A stretch of 64,000 nt of DNA. Source: Pseudoalteromonas luteoviolacea (GTDB lineage: Bacteria > Pseudomonadota > Gammaproteobacteria > Enterobacterales > Alteromonadaceae). A model generated the notes under the pieces. It was given only the letters and a program-made list of their open reading frames with translations, was not told the DNA's origin and did no database searches. A program made the position numbers and the translations under genes. Positions 1 to 8,584 of the stretch are shown here, piece after piece (position 1 is the stretch's first letter; each line of letters begins with the position of its first letter). Where the stretch lies: NCBI RefSeq assembly GCF_021654285.1, contig NZ_JAKFZS010000014.1:62001-126000 (forward strand). Reading direction: 5' to 3'.

Positions 1-99
1 TCTTACAGAGCTTACTAACCAAAAAAGTCCGCTCAGTGGTAATAAAACAATATTGATAAGGCTGATTGGTTTATACCAACTTTGTTCCACTTTGTTCAT
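1..99 (-). CDS. lpxK: Tetraacyldisaccharide 4'-kinase LpxK, N-terminal fragment
   Basis: The first 33 codons of a gene that leaves the window at its left edge. The ATG lies 2 bases after the msbA stop. The translation begins MNKVEQSWYKP and continues into a hydrophobic stretch (INIVLLPLSGLFWLVS), which matches the N-terminal membrane anchor of LpxK. LpxK phosphorylates the 4' position of the lipid A disaccharide precursor at the inner face of the inner membrane. The call rests on this short start plus the comEC-msbA-lpxK order known from enteric bacteria. The kinase domain lies outside the window, so its intactness cannot be judged. Confidence 0.85.
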   Translation of the reverse strand, partial: MNKVEQSWYKPISLINIVLLPLSGLFWLVSSVR

Positions 100-101
100 T
101 G

Positions 102-1838
102 TTATTCACCATATTGCATCTTACAAAGTGCAGAGTACGCTCCATCGTTGGCTAGCAACTCGTCATGTTTCCCTTGCTCAAGCACTCGACCTTTATCGAG
201 TACATAAATTTGATCGGACTTTTCTATGGTTGATAGGCGGTGTGCAATGACTATCGAGGTCTTATTAACCATCAGCTTATCAAGCTCCTCTTGGATCAAT
301 CGCTCAGACTCTGTGTCTAAAGCCGAAGTAGCCTCGTCTAATATTAATACAGGCGCATCTTTCACAATCGCACGTGCTATCGCTATACGCTGCCTTTGAC
401 CGCCAGAAAGCATGACACCATTCTCACCGACTTCAGTGTCTAAACCTTCTGGTAAGTCTTTAACAAATTCCCAGACATGCGCTTTTTTAGCAACTTCAAT
501 TAGTTCCGCTTCACTGAGCTTTTCATCCAACCCATACATAATGTTATTTGCAATCGTATCATTGAACAAAGTGACATGCTGAGAAACAAGCGCAAATTGG
601 TTTCTGAGGCTAGCTAAAGTGTATTCGCTTAGATCTACACCATCTAATTTAATAGAGCCGCTATCCAATTCATAAAACCTCGGTAGTAAACTAGACAATG
701 TCGACTTGCCAGAGCCACTGCGGCCCACTAACGCAATACTTTTACCCGCTGGGATCTCAATCGAAAGGTCTTCAATGACTGGTTCATCTTTTGTAGGATA
801 GGTGAAAGTAACACCTTGTACGGAAATTGCACCTTTAACACTATCGACAGAGTACGTGCCTGTATCCTTTTCTTTTTCTTCATCAAGTACATCAAAGATA
901 CTCTTCGCAGCAGCAATACCTCTTTGAAAATCACTGTTTACGTTTGCAAGCTGCTTCAAAGGACGAAGCATCATAACCATAGCCGTGATCAAAGATGCAA
1001 CAACACCTGGTGTTAAAGACTCATGTACATCTGGCATTGCGATAATCGCCAAAACGACGGCCATGGCACTGGCTGCAATCAGTTGAATGACTGAAACACT
1101 GAGCGCCCTTGTTGCATCCATTTTGACCCGCTGCTGACGATTATGGTTATTCACCTTAGCAAAATGTGTAATTTCTTTTTCCTGACCTCCAAAACCATGG
1201 ATCTCTTTGTGGCCAGACAGCATTTGTTCTGAGCCTCTTGTCACCGCGCCCATAGCATCCTGAATGCTTTTTGAAATCTTTCTGAAACGTTTAGAAACTA
1301 TACTCACTACAATGGCAACAAATGGCACAATAACTAAAAATAAAAGAGATAACTTCCAGCTAATTGCGAACATGCCCCATAATAAAAAGACAACAAACGC
1401 CCCTTCGCGGATAGCAACTTGAAGTGCACGTGTAACCGCCTGTTGAACCTGCTCTGTATCGAATGTGATTTTTGAAACCAGTTCACCATTAGAGTGTTTA
1501 TCATGAAAAGAAACTGGCATAAACAACATATGCTCATACAGTTGTTGTCTTAGCTTTCTGACGACTTGAGAGCCTACATAGCTTAAACAATATGAAGACA
1601 TATAATTAAAGATACCGCGCCCTAAGACCAATAAAATGACCACAATAGGAGCCATGGCGAGTACTTCTTGATTACCTTGCGTGAGACCATCATCCATAAA
1701 TGGTTTCATTAACTGAATAAACAGCGCATCCATTGCCGCATAACCAAGCATGCCAATTATTGCAAACAAAGACGCTGCTTTAAATTCATAGGTGTAAGTC
1801 AAAAGCCTTTTATATATTTGCTTTGCAGACTGTTGCAT
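102..1838 (-). CDS. msbA: Lipid A export ATP-binding/permease MsbA
   Basis: A 578-residue half-transporter of the ABC exporter type, the usual MsbA length. Six membrane segments fill about residues 20-310. The nucleotide-binding domain follows, with Walker A GRSGSGKST, the signature LSGGQRQRIAIARA and Walker B ILDEATSALD. MsbA homodimers flip core-lipid A from the inner to the outer leaflet of the inner membrane. It lies between comEC (63 bases upstream) and lpxK (2 bases downstream), so the three are probably co-transcribed. Family context (lpxK partner) favours MsbA over a generic multidrug exporter. Confidence 0.95.
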   Translation of the reverse strand: MQQSAKQIYKRLLTYTYEFKAASLFAIIGMLGYAAMDALFIQLMKPFMDDGLTQGNQEVLAMAPIVVILLVLGRGIFNYMSSYCLSYVGSQVVRKLRQQLYEHMLFMPVSFHDKHSNGELVSKITFDTEQVQQAVTRALQVAIREGAFVVFLLWGMFAISWKLSLLFLVIVPFVAIVVSIVSKRFRKISKSIQDAMGAVTRGSEQMLSGHKEIHGFGGQEKEITHFAKVNNHNRQQRVKMDATRALSVSVIQLIAASAMAVVLAIIAMPDVHESLTPGVVASLITAMVMMLRPLKQLANVNSDFQRGIAAAKSIFDVLDEEKEKDTGTYSVDSVKGAISVQGVTFTYPTKDEPVIEDLSIEIPAGKSIALVGRSGSGKSTLSSLLPRFYELDSGSIKLDGVDLSEYTLASLRNQFALVSQHVTLFNDTIANNIMYGLDEKLSEAELIEVAKKAHVWEFVKDLPEGLDTEVGENGVMLSGGQRQRIAIARAIVKDAPVLILDEATSALDTESERLIQEELDKLMVNKTSIVIAHRLSTIEKSDQIYVLDKGRVLEQGKHDELLANDGAYSALCKMQYGE

Positions 1839-1901
1839 AGTGTTACTCTAAAACTTCAAAACCCCCTTATTGTATCTGCCATCAAGCAAAAACTGAATGC
1901 A

Positions 1902-4145
1902 TTATCTTAAAAACCATAGATTTTTCGCGTTTCTGGCGGTGTAAACTTCAAAGTGCTGTTTAAAAACGCGGATCTGAACTTGACCATCCAATGCCGTGTC
2001 GTATGTTTTATATCCAAAATGGTGATAACGCCTTACAACATCTGAATGAGGCAGCTCCCAAGGCGTGTTAAAGCTGCGAGAAAATATGGCTAATTCTGCG
2101 TCTACTTGCTCAATAAACTCGGCACTGGAAGATGTACGACTACCATGATGTGGAGCAAGTAAAAATGAAGCGTTTAGATGCTCTTCATATTTGGTAATAA
2201 TGCGCGATTCAATGTCAGTTTCAATATCACCAGGTAGCAAAAGTGTGAATTCGCCATCGCTTATCATAACAACACATGAACTATTATTATCATTGCCCTG
2301 TAGCTGCTCAGGCCATATAGACTGAATAGTCAAACTGCCTAATTCAATCGTTTTTAGCAAACATGGCTGTGCATATTCCTCTCTATGAAAAGTTCGTAAT
2401 GTTTCTCTATAACCAAGCAAGTTTAAATCTTTTAACCCTCCAGCATGATCGCCATCATCGTGGCTCACAATGGTATGTATAAGCTCAATATTATTCGCTT
2501 TGATATAAGGCATCACAACATGTTTGAACATAGAATACGTACCAAAGTAACTGGCGCCCAAATCATACAAAAAACCTTTTCCATTGTGCTCCACCAACAC
2601 TGCACTGCCGTGTCCAACGTCAAAAATATTGATTTGCCAAATAGGTTTGGGGCTCATCCACCAATGAAGCGAAGTGGCGATTAATGGAATTAATGAATAA
2701 AAACGCGTTAACGGATTAGATAACAACACAATAACAAGCATCACTGCGATCAGTTGGCTCACTGTGATTGGCGCAATGTCTAACCAGTGAAAATTTAATT
2801 TCAATAGCCATCTGTAGGCATCAAAGAGCCAAATATCAAGCAGTGAAATAGCACTCACATCAAAGACGTGAAAAATTGCAGACTGCAATAAAATTGCCGG
2901 AAAGATCACACAAGATAATAATGGGATCACCACAATGTTTACAACCAAGCCACTAATACTCACTCCCTGAAATGCAAAGATTGTCAATGGGCATAAAAAT
3001 ACAAATATAAGTAGCTGTATCTTTGTAATCCAGACCAATTTATCTCGCCATTTCAAGGACTCTCCTTTCGCCCTCTTCTGTTTTGAAATAAACCATAGGA
3101 TGCAACTCACGGCTACAAATGAAAAATACAATCCCATGTTTAATAATGAAAATGGAGAAACTAAGATAATCACTGTGAGCGCATACAAAATAAGCCTAAA
3201 GAAACTAATGCGAGTTCCTAATAAATAACAAACCACACCTATCAGTGCCATTAACCAAGCGCGTTGTGCTGATATTTGCATGCCACTCACAGTAACATAT
3301 AACCCGGCACTAATGAGCGCACATAAAACCCCAAGGGTATGGGTATTGGCATCTTGTTTTAGGAAGCTTTGCAGTGGTATTAGAAGAACTTTTAAAAGCA
3401 TAAAACTTAATGAAAAGAAAATCGCTATATGCAGCCCAGAAATGGCGAGTAAATGACTGAGTCCCAACATACGAAAGTGCTCTTTATCTTTTTTGGGGAT
3501 TTTAGATTTATCACCAGTCATCAATGTGTAATATAGCCAGCTCAACTCATACTTTTGAAAAACACTTGAAATATAGTGCCTATAGTTAGTTTGCCAAGCT
3601 CGATCTTTACTATCATGTCGTTCAATCTCTATCTTGCCTTTAAAATAAACATGATTTTGAAACGCAAATAGCTCACTATCAAATGTATATAAGTTTTTTC
3701 GTGATCGAAACTGTTTCAACTTTGCTTTACCTGCAATCATGTCGCCTTCTCGCAGCTGCAAAGTATGATTACTCACAGACAAATTTGCGCTAACAGTTTG
3801 CCACTTTCGGACTTGAAATTTGTCAATCGATTTAATGTCAACTTTAATATAAGACTGTTTTCCAGACTTAATAACTTGAGACACTGTTGCTACAACTTTA
3901 ACTTGTTTATCAACAACTAAATCTTGCCAAGATATGTGGTAGAACATGAAGTAATTCAGGCTTGTAACAAAAATACCTAAAATAAAACCTGCCAAAACGT
4001 TCGAAAAAAGCTTAAAATAGCTCTTAACAATAACGAGCAAGGCAAAACTGACGGGTAATTGCCATGTATCCATGAAGAATACGGATATAACACACCCGAA
4101 AATGATGCCGCAGCAAATCAAAATTGAAGTAGATGGTTGCTCCAT
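1902..4145 (-). CDS. comEC: ComEC/Rec2 family DNA-uptake channel protein
   Basis: About 747 residues from the ATG at 4145; a TTG 21 bases further upstream is in frame and could be the start. The order is: N-terminal membrane segments, a soluble OB-like region (about residues 70-190), the Competence membrane core with the motif LLAISGLHIAIFF, and a C-terminal metallo-beta-lactamase-like domain with VSHDDGDHAGG and APHHGS. ComEC carries single-stranded transforming DNA across the inner membrane. The gene heads the msbA-lpxK operon as ycaI does in E. coli. Its ATG abuts the ATG of the divergent DUF2062 gene (CATATG), so each 5' leader overlaps the other gene. Other competence genes are not in the window. 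Confidence 0.92.
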   Translation of the reverse strand: MEQPSTSILICCGIIFGCVISVFFMDTWQLPVSFALLVIVKSYFKLFSNVLAGFILGIFVTSLNYFMFYHISWQDLVVDKQVKVVATVSQVIKSGKQSYIKVDIKSIDKFQVRKWQTVSANLSVSNHTLQLREGDMIAGKAKLKQFRSRKNLYTFDSELFAFQNHVYFKGKIEIERHDSKDRAWQTNYRHYISSVFQKYELSWLYYTLMTGDKSKIPKKDKEHFRMLGLSHLLAISGLHIAIFFSLSFMLLKVLLIPLQSFLKQDANTHTLGVLCALISAGLYVTVSGMQISAQRAWLMALIGVVCYLLGTRISFFRLILYALTVIILVSPFSLLNMGLYFSFVAVSCILWFISKQKRAKGESLKWRDKLVWITKIQLLIFVFLCPLTIFAFQGVSISGLVVNIVVIPLLSCVIFPAILLQSAIFHVFDVSAISLLDIWLFDAYRWLLKLNFHWLDIAPITVSQLIAVMLVIVLLSNPLTRFYSLIPLIATSLHWWMSPKPIWQINIFDVGHGSAVLVEHNGKGFLYDLGASYFGTYSMFKHVVMPYIKANNIELIHTIVSHDDGDHAGGLKDLNLLGYRETLRTFHREEYAQPCLLKTIELGSLTIQSIWPEQLQGNDNNSSCVVMISDGEFTLLLPGDIETDIESRIITKYEEHLNASFLLAPHHGSRTSSSAEFIEQVDAELAIFSRSFNTPWELPHSDVVRRYHHFGYKTYDTALDGQVQIRVFKQHFEVYTARNAKNLWFLR

Positions 4146-4652
4146 ATGGCGAAAAAAACGATCCAACGCTTTTTACCCGATCACAACAAGATCAAAGAAC
4201 AAAAATCGTTACGAATTTTTGGAAGTTTATTGCATGATGCAAACCTGTGGCACCTTAATCGACGCTCAGCTAGAGGCGCATTTTCAGTTGGACTCTTTTT
4301 TGCGTTCATCCCTGTCCCTTTTCAAATGGTTTTAGCGGCGGCCCTCGCAATTCCTTTCCGAGTTAACCTGCCTTTATCAATCGCACTGGTTTGGATAACT
4401 AACCCATTAACAATGCCACCCATATTTTATTGCTCATATCTTGTCGGTGTTTTTGCATTAGGTCAAGAGATTCAGCCTTTCCAATTCGAACCTACGTGGG
4501 AATGGTTAACACAGAGTATTTCCACTATTGGTCCTGCTTTTATTGTTGGCTCACTTATATGTGCATCGATTGCTGCAGTTATCGGATTTTTCGGTATTGA
4601 TTACCTTTGGAGACGCTCAGTCAATAAAGCTTGGGAAGCTAGAAATCAATAA
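4146..4652 (+). CDS. DUF2062 family inner-membrane protein
   Basis: 168 residues from the ATG at 4146 (a TTG nine bases upstream is less likely). The N-terminus is basic, then comes the RRSARGAFSVGLFFAFIPVPFQM segment typical of DUF2062, with NPLTMPPIFY in the second conserved block and two more membrane segments near residues 75-95 and 125-155. Function is unknown in the family. It diverges from comEC with touching start codons and ends at a long perfect hairpin that also serves the convergent DUF3466 gene. Confidence 0.85.
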   Translation: MAKKTIQRFLPDHNKIKEQKSLRIFGSLLHDANLWHLNRRSARGAFSVGLFFAFIPVPFQMVLAAALAIPFRVNLPLSIALVWITNPLTMPPIFYCSYLVGVFALGQEIQPFQFEPTWEWLTQSISTIGPAFIVGSLICASIAAVIGFFGIDYLWRRSVNKAWEARNQ

Positions 4653-4661
4653 TATTTTCTC

Positions 4662-4697
4662 ATAATAAAAAAGGGCCTTATGGCCCTTTTTTATTAT
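4662..4697. terminator. Bidirectional rho-independent terminator
   Basis: A perfect inverted repeat with a 16-bp stem and a TTAT loop. The GGGCC core is flanked by six A on one side and six T on the other, so it can end transcription both of the DUF2062 gene (plus) and of the DUF3466 gene (minus), whose stop codons lie 9 and 2 bases away. Confidence 0.92.
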
Positions 4698-4699
4698 AC

Positions 4700-6427
4700 T
4701 TACTTTCTGCGTCTTCTTAACATTAGCAATGGCAAAGCAAAGAAGCTAAGCATGCTAAAAGAACCAGAGCTTCGCTCATAAGTTTCAGCTTCTTCAGCTG
4801 GGCATTGGTCTGGTTCACCTGTAATCGGAGTTAATAATACTGGCACAGATATAGACTCATACTCGTCGTTTCCTTGGCTGTCTTTAGTAACATTACCAAG
4901 ACTGTCTCTACGCTTTGCAGTTTTTGTCGCTAGAGCATAAATACGGTTGTCTTCTGTGATCTTAACTGCATCGCCAACTCGATAATTAAAATCATCACTT
5001 GGACATGGTAGCAAATCATTTAAGTTTTGAAGCTCTGAACTTGCAATATTATATAAAAAAGCTTCTCGTCTTGGGCTGTCACCAATAGTGCCCACCTCAG
5101 CCTGACCAACAATAAAGCCTGCATCATTTACATCTCTCGGAAACATATTAGAGCTGTTAAAGAAAGACTTCATTTCTGTAAAAGACTTACTATTAATATC
5201 ATAGTAATACCCTTTTACTTGCTGAAAAGTACTCAGCTCGTCAAAGCGATAGCCAATTACGATATTATTGTTATTGATATCGACACCACGGCTGGCCTCG
5301 TAATACTTATCGTGTTCTATGATTTGAGTAAACTTTCCATCCTTATAATAACCCGCTCTTTGCCTACTGATATAGTCACCATCTTTACGAGTTTGCGAGT
5401 GACCTACAACATAACCAGACTGATTCGCTGACAAAGCAGTACCTAAATGAACTCTCTCTTCATTCTCTTCACGCTCAATACCTAACCCTAAAAGTTTTGA
5501 CTCCCCCTCAATCAGGTTGAAGTTTGCATCTAGCTTCCACTGGTAGGCATGACGATTATAGTAGATTGAGCCATTTTGAAGTTCCCAAACACATACATTA
5601 ACTGGCTTATTCTCGCCGTTACAAATATCATCAAAGCGTTGTTGACCGTCTATTGCAACATCAGTAGAACTTTGCCCAACGACCAAATATGTGCCATCAT
5701 CCAATTTTTCTACATGGTTCGCTACACTGTAACCACCATATTCACCGACAAAAGCGGGCGGTAACTCAACGATTTCTCCACCTGGGGTTATGAAAACTGC
5801 ACGAGAAGAAAATGCGCGTTCAAAAAATACAGTTGGTTCAGACTCACCATCTTTTACAAAGTCAGTCCTCTTAGAATAAGGGGCGCTTCCCCAGCCCACC
5901 ATAGCACCATCAGAAGCAATGCCACTTAAATAGGTAACCACAGAACGAGAAAGTTCATTGTCTGTATACTCTCTTTGAACATCAAAAAGGACTTTTTCAT
6001 CTGCAGTAGTGGTTGAGAAAGTTAACGATATACCAGAGTTAATCTTTTGAAATTCGCCATTACCAGATCGGTTATTTAAATACGAACGCATAAATTCATG
6101 TGCGTCAGCATCTGTCTCTACAGCGTTATTGTTTTGTATATCATCTAATGTGAATTCAATTGGGTCTTCAATTTTCTCACGAAACTCTTTTAAATCATTG
6201 TAGGCATTTTTGATACTATCATCATTAAAATCAATGTAGCTGGTATCAATTTTAATGTTAAATAGCCCAGCAGCTCTACCAATGACTTCACCAGATTCGT
6301 TGGCGTCATTTAAACTGGTATCCGTCGAGGAATTATGTGATGGCAACTCCGTCAATTGATATGTTGCAGCTAACAGCTGCCCTGAAAAGCACAATCCAAT
6401 ACTGGCTGCTAAAAGTGAATATTTCAT
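4700..6427 (-). CDS. DUF3466 family exported protein with degenerate GlyGly-CTERM-like tail
   Basis: 575 residues from the ATG at 6427, chosen because AAGGA sits 6 bases upstream and the N-terminus then reads as a signal peptide (MKYSLLAASIGLCFSGQLLAA). The body carries repeated GxVVG/GxAxG-type motifs (GYVVGHSQT, GFIVGQAEVG, NNIVIGYR), the repeat pattern of DUF3466 proteins. The C-terminus is a sorting-signal-like tripartite tail: small residues (SSGS), a hydrophobic segment (FSMLSFFALPLLML), then RRRRK. This resembles GlyGly-CTERM tails processed by rhombosortase, but the glycine run is reduced. Probably cell-surface; molecular role unknown. It starts 8 bases after the uup stop and may share its transcript. 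Confidence 0.8.
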   Translation of the reverse strand: MKYSLLAASIGLCFSGQLLAATYQLTELPSHNSSTDTSLNDANESGEVIGRAAGLFNIKIDTSYIDFNDDSIKNAYNDLKEFREKIEDPIEFTLDDIQNNNAVETDADAHEFMRSYLNNRSGNGEFQKINSGISLTFSTTTADEKVLFDVQREYTDNELSRSVVTYLSGIASDGAMVGWGSAPYSKRTDFVKDGESEPTVFFERAFSSRAVFITPGGEIVELPPAFVGEYGGYSVANHVEKLDDGTYLVVGQSSTDVAIDGQQRFDDICNGENKPVNVCVWELQNGSIYYNRHAYQWKLDANFNLIEGESKLLGLGIEREENEERVHLGTALSANQSGYVVGHSQTRKDGDYISRQRAGYYKDGKFTQIIEHDKYYEASRGVDINNNNIVIGYRFDELSTFQQVKGYYYDINSKSFTEMKSFFNSSNMFPRDVNDAGFIVGQAEVGTIGDSPRREAFLYNIASSELQNLNDLLPCPSDDFNYRVGDAVKITEDNRIYALATKTAKRRDSLGNVTKDSQGNDEYESISVPVLLTPITGEPDQCPAEEAETYERSSGSFSMLSFFALPLLMLRRRRK

Positions 6428-6435
6428 TTCAATCC

Positions 6436-8352
6436 TTACTGCTGATTCTGTAAAGCTTCTAATTCTTCCCAACGTTCATACGCGGCTTCGAGCTTGGACT
6501 CCAAATCCGCAAGTTGGTTCAATGCTTGTTGTGTTACATCAGATTCTTGTTTAAAAAATTCAGGCGAGTTCACTAACTCTTGCTGATTTTCTAGCGCGGT
6601 TTCAAGTTCCTCTACTTTACCCGGCAAAGCCTCTAATTCAAGTTTTAATTTGTAACTGAGCTTACTAGATTTGTTTTTGCTTGTATCGCGCTTAGCTGGT
6701 GAGGTTACAGACTTTTCTTTGTCTAATTTTTCGAGCTCTTTTTGTTGAGCAAGTTTGTTATCACGATACGCCTCAAAATCGCTGTAACCACCAACAATCT
6801 CAGTTACAACGCCATCGCCTTCAAAAGCCCAAACACTATTGCAGGTGTTATCAATAAACTCCCTATCATGGCTAACAATTAATATTGTGCCTTGATATTG
6901 AGTAATGATTTCCTCTAATAGTTCTAACGTTTCAATATCCAAATCATTGGTTGGCTCATCCAGCACCAATACATTTGATGGCTTTAAAAACAGCTTAGCT
7001 AAGAGAAGTCGATTTTTCTCACCACCTGATAACGCCTTAACAGGTGTACGAGCCCGTGCTGGTGGAAATAAGAAATCTTGCAAATAGCCTAATACGTGTC
7101 GGCTTCGACCACCAATAGATACCTCTTGCTTACCTTCAGCAACGTTATCTTGAACAGTCATTTCTTCATCAAGTTTTTCTCGATACTGATCAAAATAAGC
7201 AACTTCTAAATTAACACCTTGTTTAATTTTTCCGCTGTCTGCTGATAATTTGCCAAAAAGTAGCTTTAATAACGTCGTTTTACCAATGCCATTCGGGCCT
7301 ACTAAGCCGACTCTATCACCACGCATAACCAATGTAGAAAAATCTTTCACAATTGGCTTATCTTTAAATGCATGATTAACAAAGTTTGCTTCAAATACTA
7401 ACTTGCCAGAGCGCTCAGCAGATTCAATGTTAAAGTCCGCTTTACCTACTTGCTCAATTCGCTGTTTTCGCTCAACACGTAGCGCTTTTAGCGCACGAAC
7501 ACGACCTTCATTACGTGTTCTACGCGCTTTGATCCCCTGCCTTATCCAAGTCTCTTCTTCAGCGAGTTTTTTATCAAACAACGCATTTTGCGCCTCTTCG
7601 ACTTTTAAATCATGAGCTTTTTGCTCGAGATACTTAGCATAATTACCAGGGTAAGAAACCAGCTTACCTCTATCTAAATCTAAAATACGTGTCGCTACGG
7701 CTCTAATGAATGCACGATCGTGAGAAATAAACACGATGCCACCTTTGAAATCTTTCAAAAATGACTCTAACCATTCCACACTTGCCATGTCCAAGTGGTT
7801 AGTCGGTTCATCAAGTAGTAATAAGTCTGGGTCACTGACAAGCGCTTTGGCTAGCGCAACCTTTCTAAGCCAGCCACCAGAAAGCTTTTCAAGGCGCATT
7901 TGTGCGGTCAACTGAAGCTGGCTTAGGACCAAATTAATTCGGCTTTCAAAGCGCCACGCATCTGCTGCTTCAATTTCAGCTGATAAGCGCTCAAGCTTAT
8001 TCAATAAACTGTTAGATTGGTCTGTTTGGAGCGCTTCGCTGACATGGTTATATTCAATTAAAAGACTCGCGACATCCGGTAAGCCCTGAGCCACGTAATC
8101 AAAAACACTGCCCTGCGCCCCTTTTGGTGGATCCTGTTCAAGACGTGATACTTTAAGACCTGTAAGACGGTTTATTTCACCATCATCCAATAACACCTGC
8201 CCATCAAGTACTTTTAGTAAGGTTGACTTACCAGCACCGTTTCTACCAACAATACAGACCCGCTCACCGGCTTCAATCAAGGCGTCTGCATTGTCTAGTA
8301 GCGGATGAGAACCAAAAGCAAGTTGTGCTTTAGCAATTCTAATTAAATCCAT
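6436..8352 (-). CDS. uup: ABC-F ATPase Uup
   Basis: 638 residues with two ABC ATPase domains in tandem and no membrane segments, the ABC-F layout. Walker A motifs are GRNGAGKST (near residue 37) and GPNGIGKTT (near 352); signatures are LSGGWLRKVALAKAL and LSGGEKNRLLLAKLF; both Walker B motifs end LLLDEPTNHLD / VLDEPTNDLD. The C-terminal 90 residues form a charged coiled coil typical of Uup, which binds DNA and branched substrates and also acts on ribosomes. It overlaps the upstream glutaredoxin-like gene by 14 bases, so translation is probably coupled. The rlmKL-uup order is conserved in enteric bacteria. Confidence 0.95.
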   Translation of the reverse strand: MDLIRIAKAQLAFGSHPLLDNADALIEAGERVCIVGRNGAGKSTLLKVLDGQVLLDDGEINRLTGLKVSRLEQDPPKGAQGSVFDYVAQGLPDVASLLIEYNHVSEALQTDQSNSLLNKLERLSAEIEAADAWRFESRINLVLSQLQLTAQMRLEKLSGGWLRKVALAKALVSDPDLLLLDEPTNHLDMASVEWLESFLKDFKGGIVFISHDRAFIRAVATRILDLDRGKLVSYPGNYAKYLEQKAHDLKVEEAQNALFDKKLAEEETWIRQGIKARRTRNEGRVRALKALRVERKQRIEQVGKADFNIESAERSGKLVFEANFVNHAFKDKPIVKDFSTLVMRGDRVGLVGPNGIGKTTLLKLLFGKLSADSGKIKQGVNLEVAYFDQYREKLDEEMTVQDNVAEGKQEVSIGGRSRHVLGYLQDFLFPPARARTPVKALSGGEKNRLLLAKLFLKPSNVLVLDEPTNDLDIETLELLEEIITQYQGTILIVSHDREFIDNTCNSVWAFEGDGVVTEIVGGYSDFEAYRDNKLAQQKELEKLDKEKSVTSPAKRDTSKNKSSKLSYKLKLELEALPGKVEELETALENQQELVNSPEFFKQESDVTQQALNQLADLESKLEAAYERWEELEALQNQQ

Positions 8353-8584
8353 CTTCTTGTATTAACTCTTGAATTTGTTGTTGGGTAAATGGCCAGTAGA
8401 GCAATTTACCTGTTTTTATATTTTTAATTACTGGAATAGAAGTTTGAAATTGCGACATCAAACTTTCATCATCCAAGATATCTTGAAGGTGAATGTCACC
8501 GCTTGAAAGCACAGACACAGCATAACCGTGTGCCTGTTCACATAAATGACATCCATCAGTGTGATATAAAACCACTTTAGCCAT
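8339..8584 (-). CDS. Glutaredoxin-like (DUF836) small protein
   Basis: 81 residues with a thioredoxin-fold start, VVLYHTDGCHLCEQAH, whose CHLC redox motif lies at residues 13-16, and a cis-proline region near SIPVIKN (about residues 50-56). This is the compact glutaredoxin family often placed next to rlmKL or uup. It overlaps rlmKL by 8 bases upstream and uup by 14 bases downstream. A role in thiol chemistry is inferred from the motif; no substrate is known. Confidence 0.85.
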   Translation of the reverse strand: MAKVVLYHTDGCHLCEQAHGYAVSVLSSGDIHLQDILDDESLMSQFQTSIPVIKNIKTGKLLYWPFTQQQIQELIQEDGFN

